The notes under the pieces were generated by a model. That model saw only the letters and a list, made by a program, of their open reading frames with translations, ran no database searches and had not been told where the DNA came from. The translations under genes and the position numbers were made by a program. From positions 1-44,852 of the forward strand of contig CAZBII010000017.1 in assembly GCA_964491665.1 (NCBI GenBank): a stretch of 44,852 bases of DNA. Direction: 5' to 3'. Origin of the DNA: Ch67 sp964491665 (GTDB lineage Bacteria > Pseudomonadota > Gammaproteobacteria > Pseudomonadales > Ketobacteraceae). Every line of letters starts with the position of its first letter. Within the stretch, counting starts at the first letter, position 1. This document shows positions 32,513-42,403 of this stretch, one piece after another.

Positions 32513-34042
32513 CTATTTAAGGAACAGGTGGTAGGCCGGGTTGTCGCTCTCGTCCACGTGCCAGTAGCCGAGTTCGCGGAAATAGCGCTTGAGGGTGGGA
32601 CGGTCCTTCGGCGGCACCTGCAGTCCCACCAGGATACGGCCGAACGCAGCACCATGATTGCGGTAATGAAACAGGCTGATGTTCCAGCGCTCCCCCAGTT
32701 TCAGCAGGAATTCCATCAGGGCACCGGGGCGCTCGGGGAATTCAAAGCGGTACAGCACCTCGTCCGGAATCCCCTGGCCGTTACCGTTGGAGGGTCCGTG
32801 TCCGCCCACCAGATGACGGATGTGCAGCTTGGCCATCTCGTTGGTGGACAGGTCTTCCACCTGGTAGCCGCGGTCAACCAGCATGGCGGCGATGTCCCTG
32901 CGCTGCTGGATGCCGCCGGTCTGCACGCCGACATAGACATGGGCGCGGGTGGCGCTGGCGTAACGGTAGTTGAACTCGGTGATCGAGCGCTTGCCCAGGG
33001 CCTGGCAGAACTTGCGGAAGCTGCCCGGCTGCTCGGGAATGGTGACGGCGAACACGGCCTCGCGGTTTTCACCGATCTCGGCGCGCTCGGCGATGTGGCG
33101 CAGGCGGTCGAAGTTGACGTTGGCACCGCTGCAGATAGCCATCAGGTTTTCATTTTTCACGCCGGACTGGGCCACGTATTTTTTCAGCCCGGCGGTGGCC
33201 AGGGCGCCGGCCGGCTCGTTGATGGAGCGGGTGTCGTCGAACAGGTCCTTGATGGCGGCGCAGATTTCATCGGTTGAAACGGTGATGACGTCGTCAACGA
33301 ACTTGCGCGCCAGACGGAAGGTTTCCTTGCCGATCTGGGCCACCGCGACACCGTCGGCGAAAAGGCCCACCTGCGGCAGGATCACCCGGCGGCCCGCCTG
33401 CATGGCGGCCTGCAGGCAGTTGGAGTCTTCCGGCTCAACACCGATGATTTTGATCTCGGGGCGCAGGTATTTCAGATAGGTGGCCACGCCGGCGATGAGG
33501 CCCCCGCCGCCCACCGGCACGAACACCGCATGCAGGGGGCCGGTGTGCTGGCGCAGGATTTCCATGCCGATGGTGCCCTGGCCGGCAATCACGTCCAGGT
33601 CGTCGTAGGGGTGGACGAAACAGTAGCCGTGCTTTTCCATCAGTTCACGGGCATGCACCGCCGCCTCGTCGAAGGCATCGCCATGCAGCACTACCTTGCC
33701 GCCCAGCGCGCGCACCGCCGACACCTTGATTTCCGGGGTAGTCTGCGGCATCACGATGACGGATTTGATGCCCAGCCGGTTGGCCGCCAGCGCCACGCCC
33801 TGGGCATGGTTGCCCGCCGACGCGCAGATCACGCCGCGCGCCTTCTCCTCATCGGTCAGGCTGACAATCTTGTTGTAGGCACCGCGGATCTTGAAGGAAA
33901 ACACCGGCTGCAGGTCTTCGCGCTTGAGCCAGACGGCATTGTCCAGACGGCGCGACAGGGAGCGGGCGTGATCAATGGGGGTCTGGGTGGCGACGTCGTA
34001 AACCCGGGCCTGGAGGATTTTTTTTATAGTGCGGGCTGGCAT
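32513..34042 (-). CDS. ilvA: Threonine ammonia-lyase, biosynthetic (IlvA type)
   Basis: The 509-residue enzyme has the PLP-dependent catalytic domain, with LKREDLQPVFSFKIRGAYNK containing the Schiff-base lysine, SAGNHAQGVALAANRLG, and the glycine-rich PVGGGGLIAGVATYLK. Two ACT-like regulatory domains fill the last 170 residues (EQPGSFRKFCQALGKRSITE and ERPGALMEFLLKLGERWNIS), as in isoleucine-inhibited forms. It makes 2-oxobutanoate for isoleucine synthesis. The ATG at 34042 begins MPARTIKKILQARVYDVATQ and fits the family start. It is divergent from rpiA, an arrangement conserved in Pseudomonas. Confidence 0.97.
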   Translation of the reverse strand: MPARTIKKILQARVYDVATQTPIDHARSLSRRLDNAVWLKREDLQPVFSFKIRGAYNKIVSLTDEEKARGVICASAGNHAQGVALAANRLGIKSVIVMPQTTPEIKVSAVRALGGKVVLHGDAFDEAAVHARELMEKHGYCFVHPYDDLDVIAGQGTIGMEILRQHTGPLHAVFVPVGGGGLIAGVATYLKYLRPEIKIIGVEPEDSNCLQAAMQAGRRVILPQVGLFADGVAVAQIGKETFRLARKFVDDVITVSTDEICAAIKDLFDDTRSINEPAGALATAGLKKYVAQSGVKNENLMAICSGANVNFDRLRHIAERAEIGENREAVFAVTIPEQPGSFRKFCQALGKRSITEFNYRYASATRAHVYVGVQTGGIQQRRDIAAMLVDRGYQVEDLSTNEMAKLHIRHLVGGHGPSNGNGQGIPDEVLYRFEFPERPGALMEFLLKLGERWNISLFHYRNHGAAFGRILVGLQVPPKDRPTLKRYFRELGYWHVDESDNPAYHLFLK

Positions 34043-34076
34043 GGAATGTGGGGTCCTGGGCGGCAAACTGCGCTCA

Positions 34077-34105
34077 TAGAATACACCATATTCTCCGTTT
34101 ATAAT
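34077..34105 (+). promoter_or_regulatory. Probable sigma-70 promoter of rpiA
   Basis: A perfect -10 TATAAT at 34100-34105 is 17 bp from a weak -35 (TAGAAT at 34077-34082). The start would fall near 34112, leaving a leader of about 28 nt with GAGGAAC as ribosome site. Confidence 0.5.
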
Positions 34106-34139
34106 CCGCGCTCTCCCATCCCCGGCCGAGGAACACCCC

Positions 34140-34799
34140 ATGACCCAAGACGAACTCAAGCAGGCTGTCGCGAAAGCCGCCATTGCCTATGTGGAAGAAG
34201 GGACGATCGTAGGGGTGGGCACCGGGTCCACCGCCAACTTCTTCATCGACTACCTGGCGGAGATGAAGCACCTGATCGAAGGCACCGTGGCCAGCTCGGA
34301 AGCCACCCGCAAGCGGCTGCAGCAGCATGGCATTCCGGTGTTCGACCTGAATGCCGTGGACGAGATCCCGGTCTATGTGGATGGCGCCGACGAAGCCGAT
34401 CCCAACCTGTGCCTGATCAAGGGCGGCGGTGGCGCGCTGACCCGCGAGAAAATCATCGCGGCGGTGGCGACAAAGTTCGTCTGCATCGCTGACGGCTCCA
34501 AGAAGGTGCCCGTGCTGGGCAGGTTCCCGCTGCCGGTGGAAGTGATTCCGATGGCGCGCAGTCATGTGGCGCGCCAGATCGTGAAGCTGGGCGGCGATCC
34601 GGTGTACCGCGACGGCTTTGTCACTGACAACGGCAACATCATTCTCGACATTCACAACATGGAAATCAGCGAGCCGGTGAAATTGGAAGCGCAGCTGAAC
34701 AATATCGTCGGCGTGGTGACGAACGGCCTGTTTGCGATGCGCAGCGCCGACGTGCTGCTGCTGGGCACCGACAAGGGCGTGGAGACGATCACGCGCTGA
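34140..34799 (+). CDS. rpiA: Ribose-5-phosphate isomerase A
   Basis: The 219-residue enzyme is full length. It has GVGTGSTANFFIDYL near the N-terminus, YVDGADEADPNLCLIKGGGG with the substrate-binding and catalytic acids, and ALTREKIIA following. It interconverts ribose 5-phosphate and ribulose 5-phosphate in the pentose phosphate pathway. The ATG at 34140 follows GAGGAAC. A hairpin follows the gene at 34813. Confidence 0.98.
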   Translation: MTQDELKQAVAKAAIAYVEEGTIVGVGTGSTANFFIDYLAEMKHLIEGTVASSEATRKRLQQHGIPVFDLNAVDEIPVYVDGADEADPNLCLIKGGGGALTREKIIAAVATKFVCIADGSKKVPVLGRFPLPVEVIPMARSHVARQIVKLGGDPVYRDGFVTDNGNIILDIHNMEISEPVKLEAQLNNIVGVVTNGLFAMRSADVLLLGTDKGVETITR

Positions 34800-34812
34800 T
34801 TGCGTTCTGCAT

Positions 34813-34856
34813 TGGTGCAGCGGCATTTTCCGTTGCACCAGTCTGTCCTGATTTTT
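34813..34856 (+). terminator. Hairpin after rpiA, possible terminator
   Basis: TGGTGCAGCGG (34813-34823) pairs with CCGTTGCACCA (34830-34840) with a single G-T wobble, closing a CATTTT loop. A run of five T residues comes only at 34852-34856, farther than usual from the stem. Confidence 0.5.
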
Positions 34857-34902
34857 CCGCTCCGCCCCCTCTCCAGTCCGCCAACACCTGACTTCCAGTC
34901 AC

Positions 34903-34918
34903 TGGCATATTAATTGCT
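34903..34918 (+). promoter_or_regulatory. Sigma-54 promoter upstream of amtB
   Basis: TGGCATATTAATTGCT matches the -24/-12 consensus TGGCAC-N5-TTGCW, with GG (34904-34905) and GC (34916-34917) separated by the required 10 bases. It lies about 80 bp before the amtB ATG, as expected for NtrC-activated nitrogen-limitation control. Confidence 0.82.
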
Positions 34919-34997
34919 CAACTGAATGCGCTCGCATTCAGCACCGACTTTTCCGTTTCGCCCTATTCGCTTGCAGGACTGCTGTGGGATTGCCTGT

Positions 34998-36284
<1,287 letters not shown>

Positions 36285-36320
36285 TCTGTCCCTTCAACGA
36301 ATTGTCTGGCAGGTACTGTT

Positions 36321-36965
36321 ATGGAAGAACGCATTCGCCAGCGCCGCGCGCTGTACACCGTTCTGCGGGAGTGGCTGGATGAGCACAATCTGCTGCAGGC
36401 GCTGCAGGTGTTCGAGGAACAGTGTCCGCAGCAACCCAGCATCGCCGTGCATGATTATCTGACGCAGATTGCGCCTCTGTATCGCGACAAGGTGGATGCC
36501 AAAACGCTGCGTCGCCAGCTGATGACTGTACTGGTGCGCCGCTCGTCGGATCTGGCACCGGACCCGCTGCCGCTGCTGCAGCAATGGCAGGCGCGACAGG
36601 AACAGCCCGTGCTGCAGCGCCGCGTTTCGCCCGAACAGCAGGCGTTGCACGAACTGGTGTCCACACTGCTGAAAAAGCTGCCGCTGCCGCAGCGCAAGCA
36701 GATGCACGCCGCCATTGCCGCGCAACTGAAACAGCATTTCGTCAATGGCAGTTACGATGCGCTGGCGCAGTATCTGCTGTCGGACAGCCCACATCATCTG
36801 GCGCCGCTCGACGATCGCACGCTGCGCCAGTTTCTCAGCCTGATTTATGTCGCCGCCTGCGAGGTACTTGGACCGGTCAGCGCCGACCGCTGGCTGGCGG
36901 GCAGCCTGCTGCAGCTGCGGGAATCCGATCAGGCTGCCGGAGAAGCGGTAAACCGGTATCTGTAA
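36321..36965 (+). CDS. Hypothetical helical protein downstream of amtB (214 aa)
   Basis: I do not recognise this protein. It is soluble, Leu/Gln/Arg rich and predicted to be almost wholly helical. It starts MEERIRQRRALYTVLREWLD and has a conserved-looking C-terminal third (LRQFLSLIYVAACEVLGPVS, then DRWLAGSLLQLRES). The ATG at 36321 lies 36 bp after the amtB stop, so it may be co-transcribed from the sigma-54 promoter. Its stop is 15 bp from that of the convergent CrtC-like gene. Confidence 0.75.
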   Translation: MEERIRQRRALYTVLREWLDEHNLLQALQVFEEQCPQQPSIAVHDYLTQIAPLYRDKVDAKTLRRQLMTVLVRRSSDLAPDPLPLLQQWQARQEQPVLQRRVSPEQQALHELVSTLLKKLPLPQRKQMHAAIAAQLKQHFVNGSYDALAQYLLSDSPHHLAPLDDRTLRQFLSLIYVAACEVLGPVSADRWLAGSLLQLRESDQAAGEAVNRYL

Positions 36966-36980
36966 TGCAGCGACGCCGGA

Positions 36981-37997
36981 TCAGGCCACGATGCTGACGC
37001 CATGGCGCGGATCATCAGTGAGAATTTCAAACGCGGCGCGATGCTGCGTGAACAGTTCCCGCTCCGGTCTGCCATTTTCCTGCACCCGCAGACGGCAACT
37101 GGCAATCTTGCAGTTCAGACAGGTGTGGGAGCCGCCGGGCGGATTGTAGTAATTCAGGCCGACAAAAAAATCGCGCGGCGCCTGGATGTCGCCAACAATT
37201 CGCACGCCATCCTGCCGTGTGTCGAAATGCCAGTGGAAATAACCGTAATGGGCGTTGGCACGGGCAGCGCGCAGCAGGTTGTTCAGTGCGTAAGTGCGAT
37301 CTTCCAGCCGCAACACCAGCGTGGTCATCCTGGGTGTCCAAATCGGACCGAGTTTGATACGGGCAGTGGCGACTTCCAGAAAGGCATCCGGCGCGTTATC
37401 GAAACCGGCGACCTGTCCCCAGGCATATTCGTCCGTGTGCTTCGAACCCCAGTTGTGATTTTCACTGCCCACCCAGTTATCCACCTGCAGCGTTTCCCCG
37501 TTCACCCGGATCTCGCCACTGAAGCGGGCCAGTGGATTCGCCACCAGTGCTTTCGCTTTCGGCAAGGCGGTGGCATAGAGTTTTTCCGGCAACAGGAGCA
37601 GCGGTTCCGTACCCGGCTGATACGCAAGATGCCAGCCGATCTGCGTGTCGCCCTGCCGCACGTCACCCGCCAGCTCGCCGGGCTGCAACATCGCATTGCC
37701 GATCTGCACATTCAACCGCTGCGCGTCGAAATGACACTGCTTCAGCGGATATTCTGCCTTGGCTGCACGCACCTGCCGGCGTTCGCCATCGAACACCATC
37801 ACCCACAGCTCGCCCAGATTGCCGGCCGCATTGTTTTGCGGCGCAAAGATCGTGTAGCGAATCCAGAACGCCAGCGGCCGGTCGGGATGATTGGCACGCA
37901 GAAAATAACTTTCGTAGTGACCGTTGGCATCACCGCTGAAACGGCAGCGGTTAAGTTGGCGACGACGTTCGGCAAACGGATCGGCGGACAGGGTCAT
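36981..37997 (-). CDS. CrtC/AttH-like lipocalin-type protein
   Basis: The 338-residue protein is rich in beta strands and has no signal peptide. The middle contains VDNWVGSENHNWGSKHTDEY followed by AWGQVAGFDN, the pattern of the carotenoid 1,2-hydratase/AttH group of double-lipocalin proteins. Related proteins bind or hydrate isoprenoids and other hydrophobic ligands. The start ATG at 37997 lies 41 bp downstream of the small protein of the same operon. The carotenoid-specific reading is not supported by other crt genes here. Confidence 0.65.
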   Translation of the reverse strand: MTLSADPFAERRRQLNRCRFSGDANGHYESYFLRANHPDRPLAFWIRYTIFAPQNNAAGNLGELWVMVFDGERRQVRAAKAEYPLKQCHFDAQRLNVQIGNAMLQPGELAGDVRQGDTQIGWHLAYQPGTEPLLLLPEKLYATALPKAKALVANPLARFSGEIRVNGETLQVDNWVGSENHNWGSKHTDEYAWGQVAGFDNAPDAFLEVATARIKLGPIWTPRMTTLVLRLEDRTYALNNLLRAARANAHYGYFHWHFDTRQDGVRIVGDIQAPRDFFVGLNYYNPPGGSHTCLNCKIASCRLRVQENGRPERELFTQHRAAFEILTDDPRHGVSIVA

Positions 37998-38038
37998 GTG
38001 GCGGCTTCTCCCGTGACAGGCTCAGTGCAGTGCAATTT

Positions 38039-38461
38039 TCATGTCCGCGCCAGACGCAGCGACTGGAACGGAAACGCCAGCATGGAATCGCGGTAGGCGA
38101 CCTCGGCATAACCGATGGCCTTGCCGTCCTGGTACACCGTCATGGGACAGGTGGTGAGGGAGCGGCGCAGATTGGACAGGGCATAACTTTTTTCGCCGCT
38201 GAGCTGAATGGCGCCCAGATCAGGATGATCGAACATCAGTTCATAGCGCGGGCCGGACAGCTTCAATGTCAGCAGTCCCTGCACGGAGGTTTCGTAACCG
38301 CGATCGCGCAGCCGCAGCACACCGCTGAACGGTTGCGCCTCCCAGGGTGCGCTGCGATTGACAAAAATCACGTCGATGGAAAACTCCAGCGATTCCTGCT
38401 TGCGCCCGGCATTCAGTTCCATCCAGCCGCTCATGGTTTCGTGCAATTTCAGTGTCAGCAT
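38039..38461 (-). CDS. Small beta-rich protein between GMC oxidoreductase and CrtC-like genes
   Basis: The 140-residue product starts MLTLKLHETMSGWMELNAGR and is predicted to be mostly beta strand with short charged turns (LRLRDRGYETSVQGLLTLKL). A comparable module with an ETMxG start is, as I recall, fused to some bacterial GMC and cholesterol-oxidase-like enzymes. Here it is a separate gene whose ATG overlaps the GMC stop by 7 bp, so the two products are probably made together. The role as a lipid-binding or subunit partner is inference. Confidence 0.68.
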   Translation of the reverse strand: MLTLKLHETMSGWMELNAGRKQESLEFSIDVIFVNRSAPWEAQPFSGVLRLRDRGYETSVQGLLTLKLSGPRYELMFDHPDLGAIQLSGEKSYALSNLRRSLTTCPMTVYQDGKAIGYAEVAYRDSMLAFPFQSLRLART

Positions 38462-40479
38462 GTGGCCGCTTCCTGTTCTGTCAGTGTCGATTCTGTGTGA
38501 ATGGCTTCCGCCAGTTTTTCCGCCGCGCGCGTGGCCATGGCCATGATGGTGACCTGCGGATTGGCGCCGAGCGAACCCGGCACGCTGCTGCCATCCATCA
38601 CGTAGAGCCCGGTAGTGCCGAACACGCGATGCTGGCTGTCGCAGACACCCTGCTCCGGCGTGACGGCAATGCGCGCCGTGCCCAGCGGATGATAGGCCGT
38701 GATGGCAAACTGCCAGGGTTTCAGCTTGCGCGCCATGACCTCGGCCAACTGTTTCTCATTGCAAATCTTCGGAGTTGCCGCATAACCCGCCAGATGCACG
38801 TAATCGGCGCCGGCTCGCAGATGCATCCGCGCCAGTGTTTCCAGACCGCGTCTGAAGCGGGCGAAATCGGTATCGTTGAGATGGTAGCGGATCAGCGGCA
38901 CATCCGGATGCACACCGGCACGCACGCTGCCACGACTGCTGTCGCGGATCATGAAACCGAAATAGCCGGTGTGCTGCCATTGCTCGGTGAAATCGACAAA
39001 CTCCGCACCCAGCAGCGGATTCAGCAAACCGTGCGCGACGAACGGCGGCGTGCCGCCTTCAAACAGGATGCCCTCCTCCGCCAGATCCGCCACGCCAAAG
39101 CCCTGCGGAATGCGCTGCGCGTGATCGAAGCGGTGCTGCGGATAGTGCCCGGTCACTGCGCCAGCCGGATGCAGCGACAGATTTTTTCCCAGCCAGCGAT
39201 TGCGCACACCGTTCTGCTGCAAAAAAAGCGGCGTGAAAAAAGTGCCCATCGCCACTGCCAAATGCCGCGCGCGTATCCGCACCTGTTTGCGCAAGCCGTT
39301 GTCATCCACGCCGTCTGCTTCCAGCCCGGTCACCTGACGGTTATCCCACAGAATGCGACGCGCCTTCAGTCCGGTCAGCAGAAACGCACCGGCATCCAGC
39401 GCACGTGGAATATAACTGACGTTGGTGGACTGTTTGGCATCGGTGGGACAGCCGAACTGGCACAGGCCCTGTCCGTCACAACCCACCGCATTGCGGGTGA
39501 GCGGATGCGCCTGCGTCATGCCCAGCGCGGCGGCACCATCCGCAATGCGCCTGCCGATTTCACCCACGTAACGCGGATCGGCGCGCTGCACCTGCAGGAT
39601 TTCCTCCACCTGCTCGAAGTAACGCTGCATATTCTGCGGCGACAAATCGGTGAGACCTTCCGCCATCCATTCCTGCAACACGGCGTCCGGCGTCCGCAGA
39701 CAGGTACCGGAATTGATCGTGGTGGTGCCGCCGACATTTTTTCCCACCGGCACGGGAATCACGGCGTTGCCCAGCGCGACCGTCGCACCGGCGGCGCGAT
39801 ACAGTTTCGGAATGATGTCGGTAATGCGGCCGTTGAAATCGCGGCGATCGAAATAGCGGCCTTCCTCGATGATCAGCACTGCCAGGCCCTGACTTGCCAG
39901 CGTGTAAGCCGCCGCCGCGCCGCCAGCGCCGGTACCGATCACCACCACGTCCGCGTCAAATTCGCTGTGGCCGGGCAGATCCTCCACTGCGGTGATCTGC
40001 TGCTGCCAGCGTTGCCGTTCGATCTGCGCGGGAACACGAATACCATTATGGGAACCCACACGGCGCAGGTTTTCTTCATTCAGCAGATAGGCGGCGCGAA
40101 AAGGCAGGCTGAGCAGACGCAGTGCTTTGCCGGTCAGGTCCGGCATCGAATTCGGCGTTAATGCACTGCCGGCATGTTGCTGCAGAAAGGCACGCCGCCG
40201 GGCCAGCGACGCAGCACGAAAGGTCACGCCATGGGACAGAAAAAACCGCGCATCCAGCCACAGCAGCAGCGATCGCACTGCCACAGCCATGCCGGGAATG
40301 GCGCTGCAGTAACGCGCCACTTCCGCCGCCAGCGCCGGCGCATCCGGACCCGGCAGGATGCGGCCGGCCGGAAACAGGGCTTCCACCAGCGCCAGCACAG
40401 CGGCATCCTGCGCCAGCGCTGCGGCAGCGGGAGGCAGATCTTTGCGCATGTGGTCGGGTGTGATTCCGGATGTGGTCAT
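38455..40479 (-). CDS. GMC-family FAD oxidoreductase (long-chain alcohol oxidase-like)
   Basis: The 674-residue flavoprotein has an N-terminal region of about 170 residues, then the FAD-binding motif DADVVVIGTGAGGAAAAYTL near residue 176. VGGTTTINSGTC and LCQFGCPTDAKQSTN are typical of the long-chain alcohol oxidase branch. The C-terminus has the active-site AYHPLGTARI and GSLGANPQVTIMAMATRAAE. The family oxidises alcohols, sterols or long-chain substrates. The ATG at 40479 follows GGGGAATC, and a TTG upstream lacks support. The two following genes form an operon with it. The substrate cannot be named from the sequence. Confidence 0.88.
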   Translation of the reverse strand: MTTSGITPDHMRKDLPPAAAALAQDAAVLALVEALFPAGRILPGPDAPALAAEVARYCSAIPGMAVAVRSLLLWLDARFFLSHGVTFRAASLARRRAFLQQHAGSALTPNSMPDLTGKALRLLSLPFRAAYLLNEENLRRVGSHNGIRVPAQIERQRWQQQITAVEDLPGHSEFDADVVVIGTGAGGAAAAYTLASQGLAVLIIEEGRYFDRRDFNGRITDIIPKLYRAAGATVALGNAVIPVPVGKNVGGTTTINSGTCLRTPDAVLQEWMAEGLTDLSPQNMQRYFEQVEEILQVQRADPRYVGEIGRRIADGAAALGMTQAHPLTRNAVGCDGQGLCQFGCPTDAKQSTNVSYIPRALDAGAFLLTGLKARRILWDNRQVTGLEADGVDDNGLRKQVRIRARHLAVAMGTFFTPLFLQQNGVRNRWLGKNLSLHPAGAVTGHYPQHRFDHAQRIPQGFGVADLAEEGILFEGGTPPFVAHGLLNPLLGAEFVDFTEQWQHTGYFGFMIRDSSRGSVRAGVHPDVPLIRYHLNDTDFARFRRGLETLARMHLRAGADYVHLAGYAATPKICNEKQLAEVMARKLKPWQFAITAYHPLGTARIAVTPEQGVCDSQHRVFGTTGLYVMDGSSVPGSLGANPQVTIMAMATRAAEKLAEAIHTESTLTEQEAATC

Positions 40480-40600
40480 GATTCCCCGCGCGGCGGACGG
40501 TTGTCGTCGCTCCAGTATACGCAAGCCGCCGGCAATTACTTGACCGCCGGCGCGCCAGCGCCATGCAGCGCGGGTTAAACGCGCACGGCGGGCCGCGCCG

Positions 40601-41710
40601 TCACTTGCCCAGCGCCGCCTTCACCTGCGCCAGCGTATCCTCGATCACCTGATCCTCGGTGCTGACAAAGGTATCGCGCCCCTGCCCGGCAGCGAACAGC
40701 GGTTCGTGACTGTCATAGTCGTACACGCGCACCACGAACATGCGGAAGCGGTACCACATGTCCCACACGCTGATGTAATCCACCAGCACCACCAGCTTGG
40801 GCGTTTTCTCCCACTCTTCGGTAATGATGCCGGAGCGGATTTTCACCACCGACGGCTCCACCTTGTCGAAGGCCGTGGCACGCTCGAACGCCAGCTGACT
40901 GTAAACCGACTTGTCACTGGTCTTGATGAATTCCAGCACCTTCGATGACTTGGTGGCGAAGTTGATATTCTGCGGCAGCGCGCCGCCGGTTTCCTGCGCC
41001 ACCTTCCACGGATTCAGCGTCTGCTGCACGATTCCAACAATCTGGCCATTCCTGTCCAGCACCGGACCGCCGCTATTGCCGGGCGCGATTTCAGCGGAAA
41101 TCTGCACCTGGTTCGGATCATCCTTGATGCCGGCGGTGGCGCTCAGCAGACCCTTGCTCATGCGCGCACTTTCACCCAGCAGTGCACTCATCGGATAACC
41201 GATGGTGAACACATCCTCGCCCATGCTGTACTGGTCCGCGCGCCGGAACGCCACCGGCTGGAATTCATCGCCCTTGACGTCACGCATGCGCAGCAGCGCC
41301 ACATCCAGCTTCTCATCCGACGCCAGCACATCGGCAACGAAACGCTTGCCCTTGATGGTGATCGTCGCTTCCTTCTGCTTGCCCAGCACATGCGCGCAGG
41401 TCAGCAGATGGCCCTGCTTCGTGATCACAAAACCGGTGCCCTGGGAACCGGTCATCGCCTGCTCCTGATCCGTCACGATCACGTCGTAGTTCATCCACTT
41501 GAAGCGGTTGATGACCTTCGGTGCCACGTTGCGCGGATCATTCTTCGGCTTGATGAAATACACCGTCTTGTAGCGCGAATAGTCCTTGGGCTGGATGCTG
41601 GCCTTTTCATTGCGGATCACCTGCGTTGCACTCACACAGGCCGACAGCAGACACACTGCGAGCAACAGCAGCACAGGACGCAACAGGCAACGCAATCCGG
41701 ATGTAGACAT
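40601..41710 (-). CDS. Trypsin-fold serine protease lipoprotein
   Basis: The 369-residue protein has a lipoprotein signal with lipobox LLSAC (Cys25). The chymotrypsin-like triad is His107 (LLTCAHVLG), Asp136 (DEKLDVALL) and Ser213 (APGNSGGPV). No PDZ domain follows, unlike DegP; instead about 100 residues of unknown fold end the chain. The Asn-Asp-Pro-Arg stretch before the domain is unusual. It is probably anchored in the outer membrane facing the periplasm. The ATG at 41710 was preferred over a TTG one codon upstream. Confidence 0.9.
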   Translation of the reverse strand: MSTSGLRCLLRPVLLLLAVCLLSACVSATQVIRNEKASIQPKDYSRYKTVYFIKPKNDPRNVAPKVINRFKWMNYDVIVTDQEQAMTGSQGTGFVITKQGHLLTCAHVLGKQKEATITIKGKRFVADVLASDEKLDVALLRMRDVKGDEFQPVAFRRADQYSMGEDVFTIGYPMSALLGESARMSKGLLSATAGIKDDPNQVQISAEIAPGNSGGPVLDRNGQIVGIVQQTLNPWKVAQETGGALPQNINFATKSSKVLEFIKTSDKSVYSQLAFERATAFDKVEPSVVKIRSGIITEEWEKTPKLVVLVDYISVWDMWYRFRMFVVRVYDYDSHEPLFAAGQGRDTFVSTEDQVIEDTLAQVKAALGK

Positions 41711-41743
41711 CAAACGGTTTCCCGCAAAAAGTGACTGAAAAAA

Positions 41744-42403
41744 TCAACGCACGCTGGAATGGACGGACAGCACCGAACCCAGCGACAGTTCCAGCACATC
41801 ACCGCCGTGCAGCGCCGCCACACCGGCGGGCGTGCCGGTCATGATCACATCGCCCGGCAGCAGGGTGAAATGGCGGCTGATATAGGCAATCAGCGCGAAC
41901 ACCGGCGTGATCATGTCGGACGTGTTGCCGCTCTGCCGCACCGCGCCATTCACGCTCAGCTCGATGTCCGTGTGTTCAGGATCGGCAATTCTTTTCACGC
42001 CGACAAACGCACTCAGCGGATTGGCGCCGTCGAACGCCTTGGCAATTTCCCAGGGATGGGATTTTTCCTTCAGCCGGTTCTGCAGATCACGCAGCGTCAG
42101 ATCCAGGCCAATGCCATAACCCAGCACCGCATTTTGCGCCGCAGCCTCATCCGCATTTTTCAGCGGCTGACCGATCAGCACCGCCATCTCCAGTTCGTGA
42201 TGACACTCGCCCTGACCGTGCGGAATCGCAAAACCGCCTTCGAGCGGCACCACCGCCGTGGACGGCTTCATGAACAGGATCGGCGACGTCGGCACCGGAT
42301 TGTTCAGTTCCTTCGCGTGCTCAGCGTAATTGCGGCCGACACACACCACCTTGCCCACCGGCAGGTCGAGGCTTATTCCATCCAGAATATGCTGGTAGCT
42401 CAC
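41744..42403 (-). CDS. Fumarylacetoacetate hydrolase family enzyme (YcgM-like)
   Basis: The 219-residue protein has the FAH catalytic core: VVCVGRNYAEHAKELNN, the metal-binding HHELEMAVLIG, and the C-terminal LLPGDVIMTGTPAGVA. This short form matches acylpyruvate hydrolases such as YcgM and FAHD1 rather than the two-domain HpcE. It begins at GTG 42403, overlapping the stop of the D-2-hydroxyglutarate dehydrogenase gene by four bases (GTGA). The coupling suggests it acts on a related 2-oxo acid (inference). Confidence 0.93.
   Translation of the reverse strand: MSYQHILDGISLDLPVGKVVCVGRNYAEHAKELNNPVPTSPILFMKPSTAVVPLEGGFAIPHGQGECHHELEMAVLIGQPLKNADEAAAQNAVLGYGIGLDLTLRDLQNRLKEKSHPWEIAKAFDGANPLSAFVGVKRIADPEHTDIELSVNGAVRQSGNTSDMITPVFALIAYISRHFTLLPGDVIMTGTPAGVAALHGGDVLELSLGSVLSVHSSVR

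Noticed and set aside
32335..32520. A 61-codon plus-strand frame starting with GTG in the AT-rich gap
   Set aside because: No ribosome site, the start lies inside a palindrome, codon use is random, and it runs into the end of ilvA.
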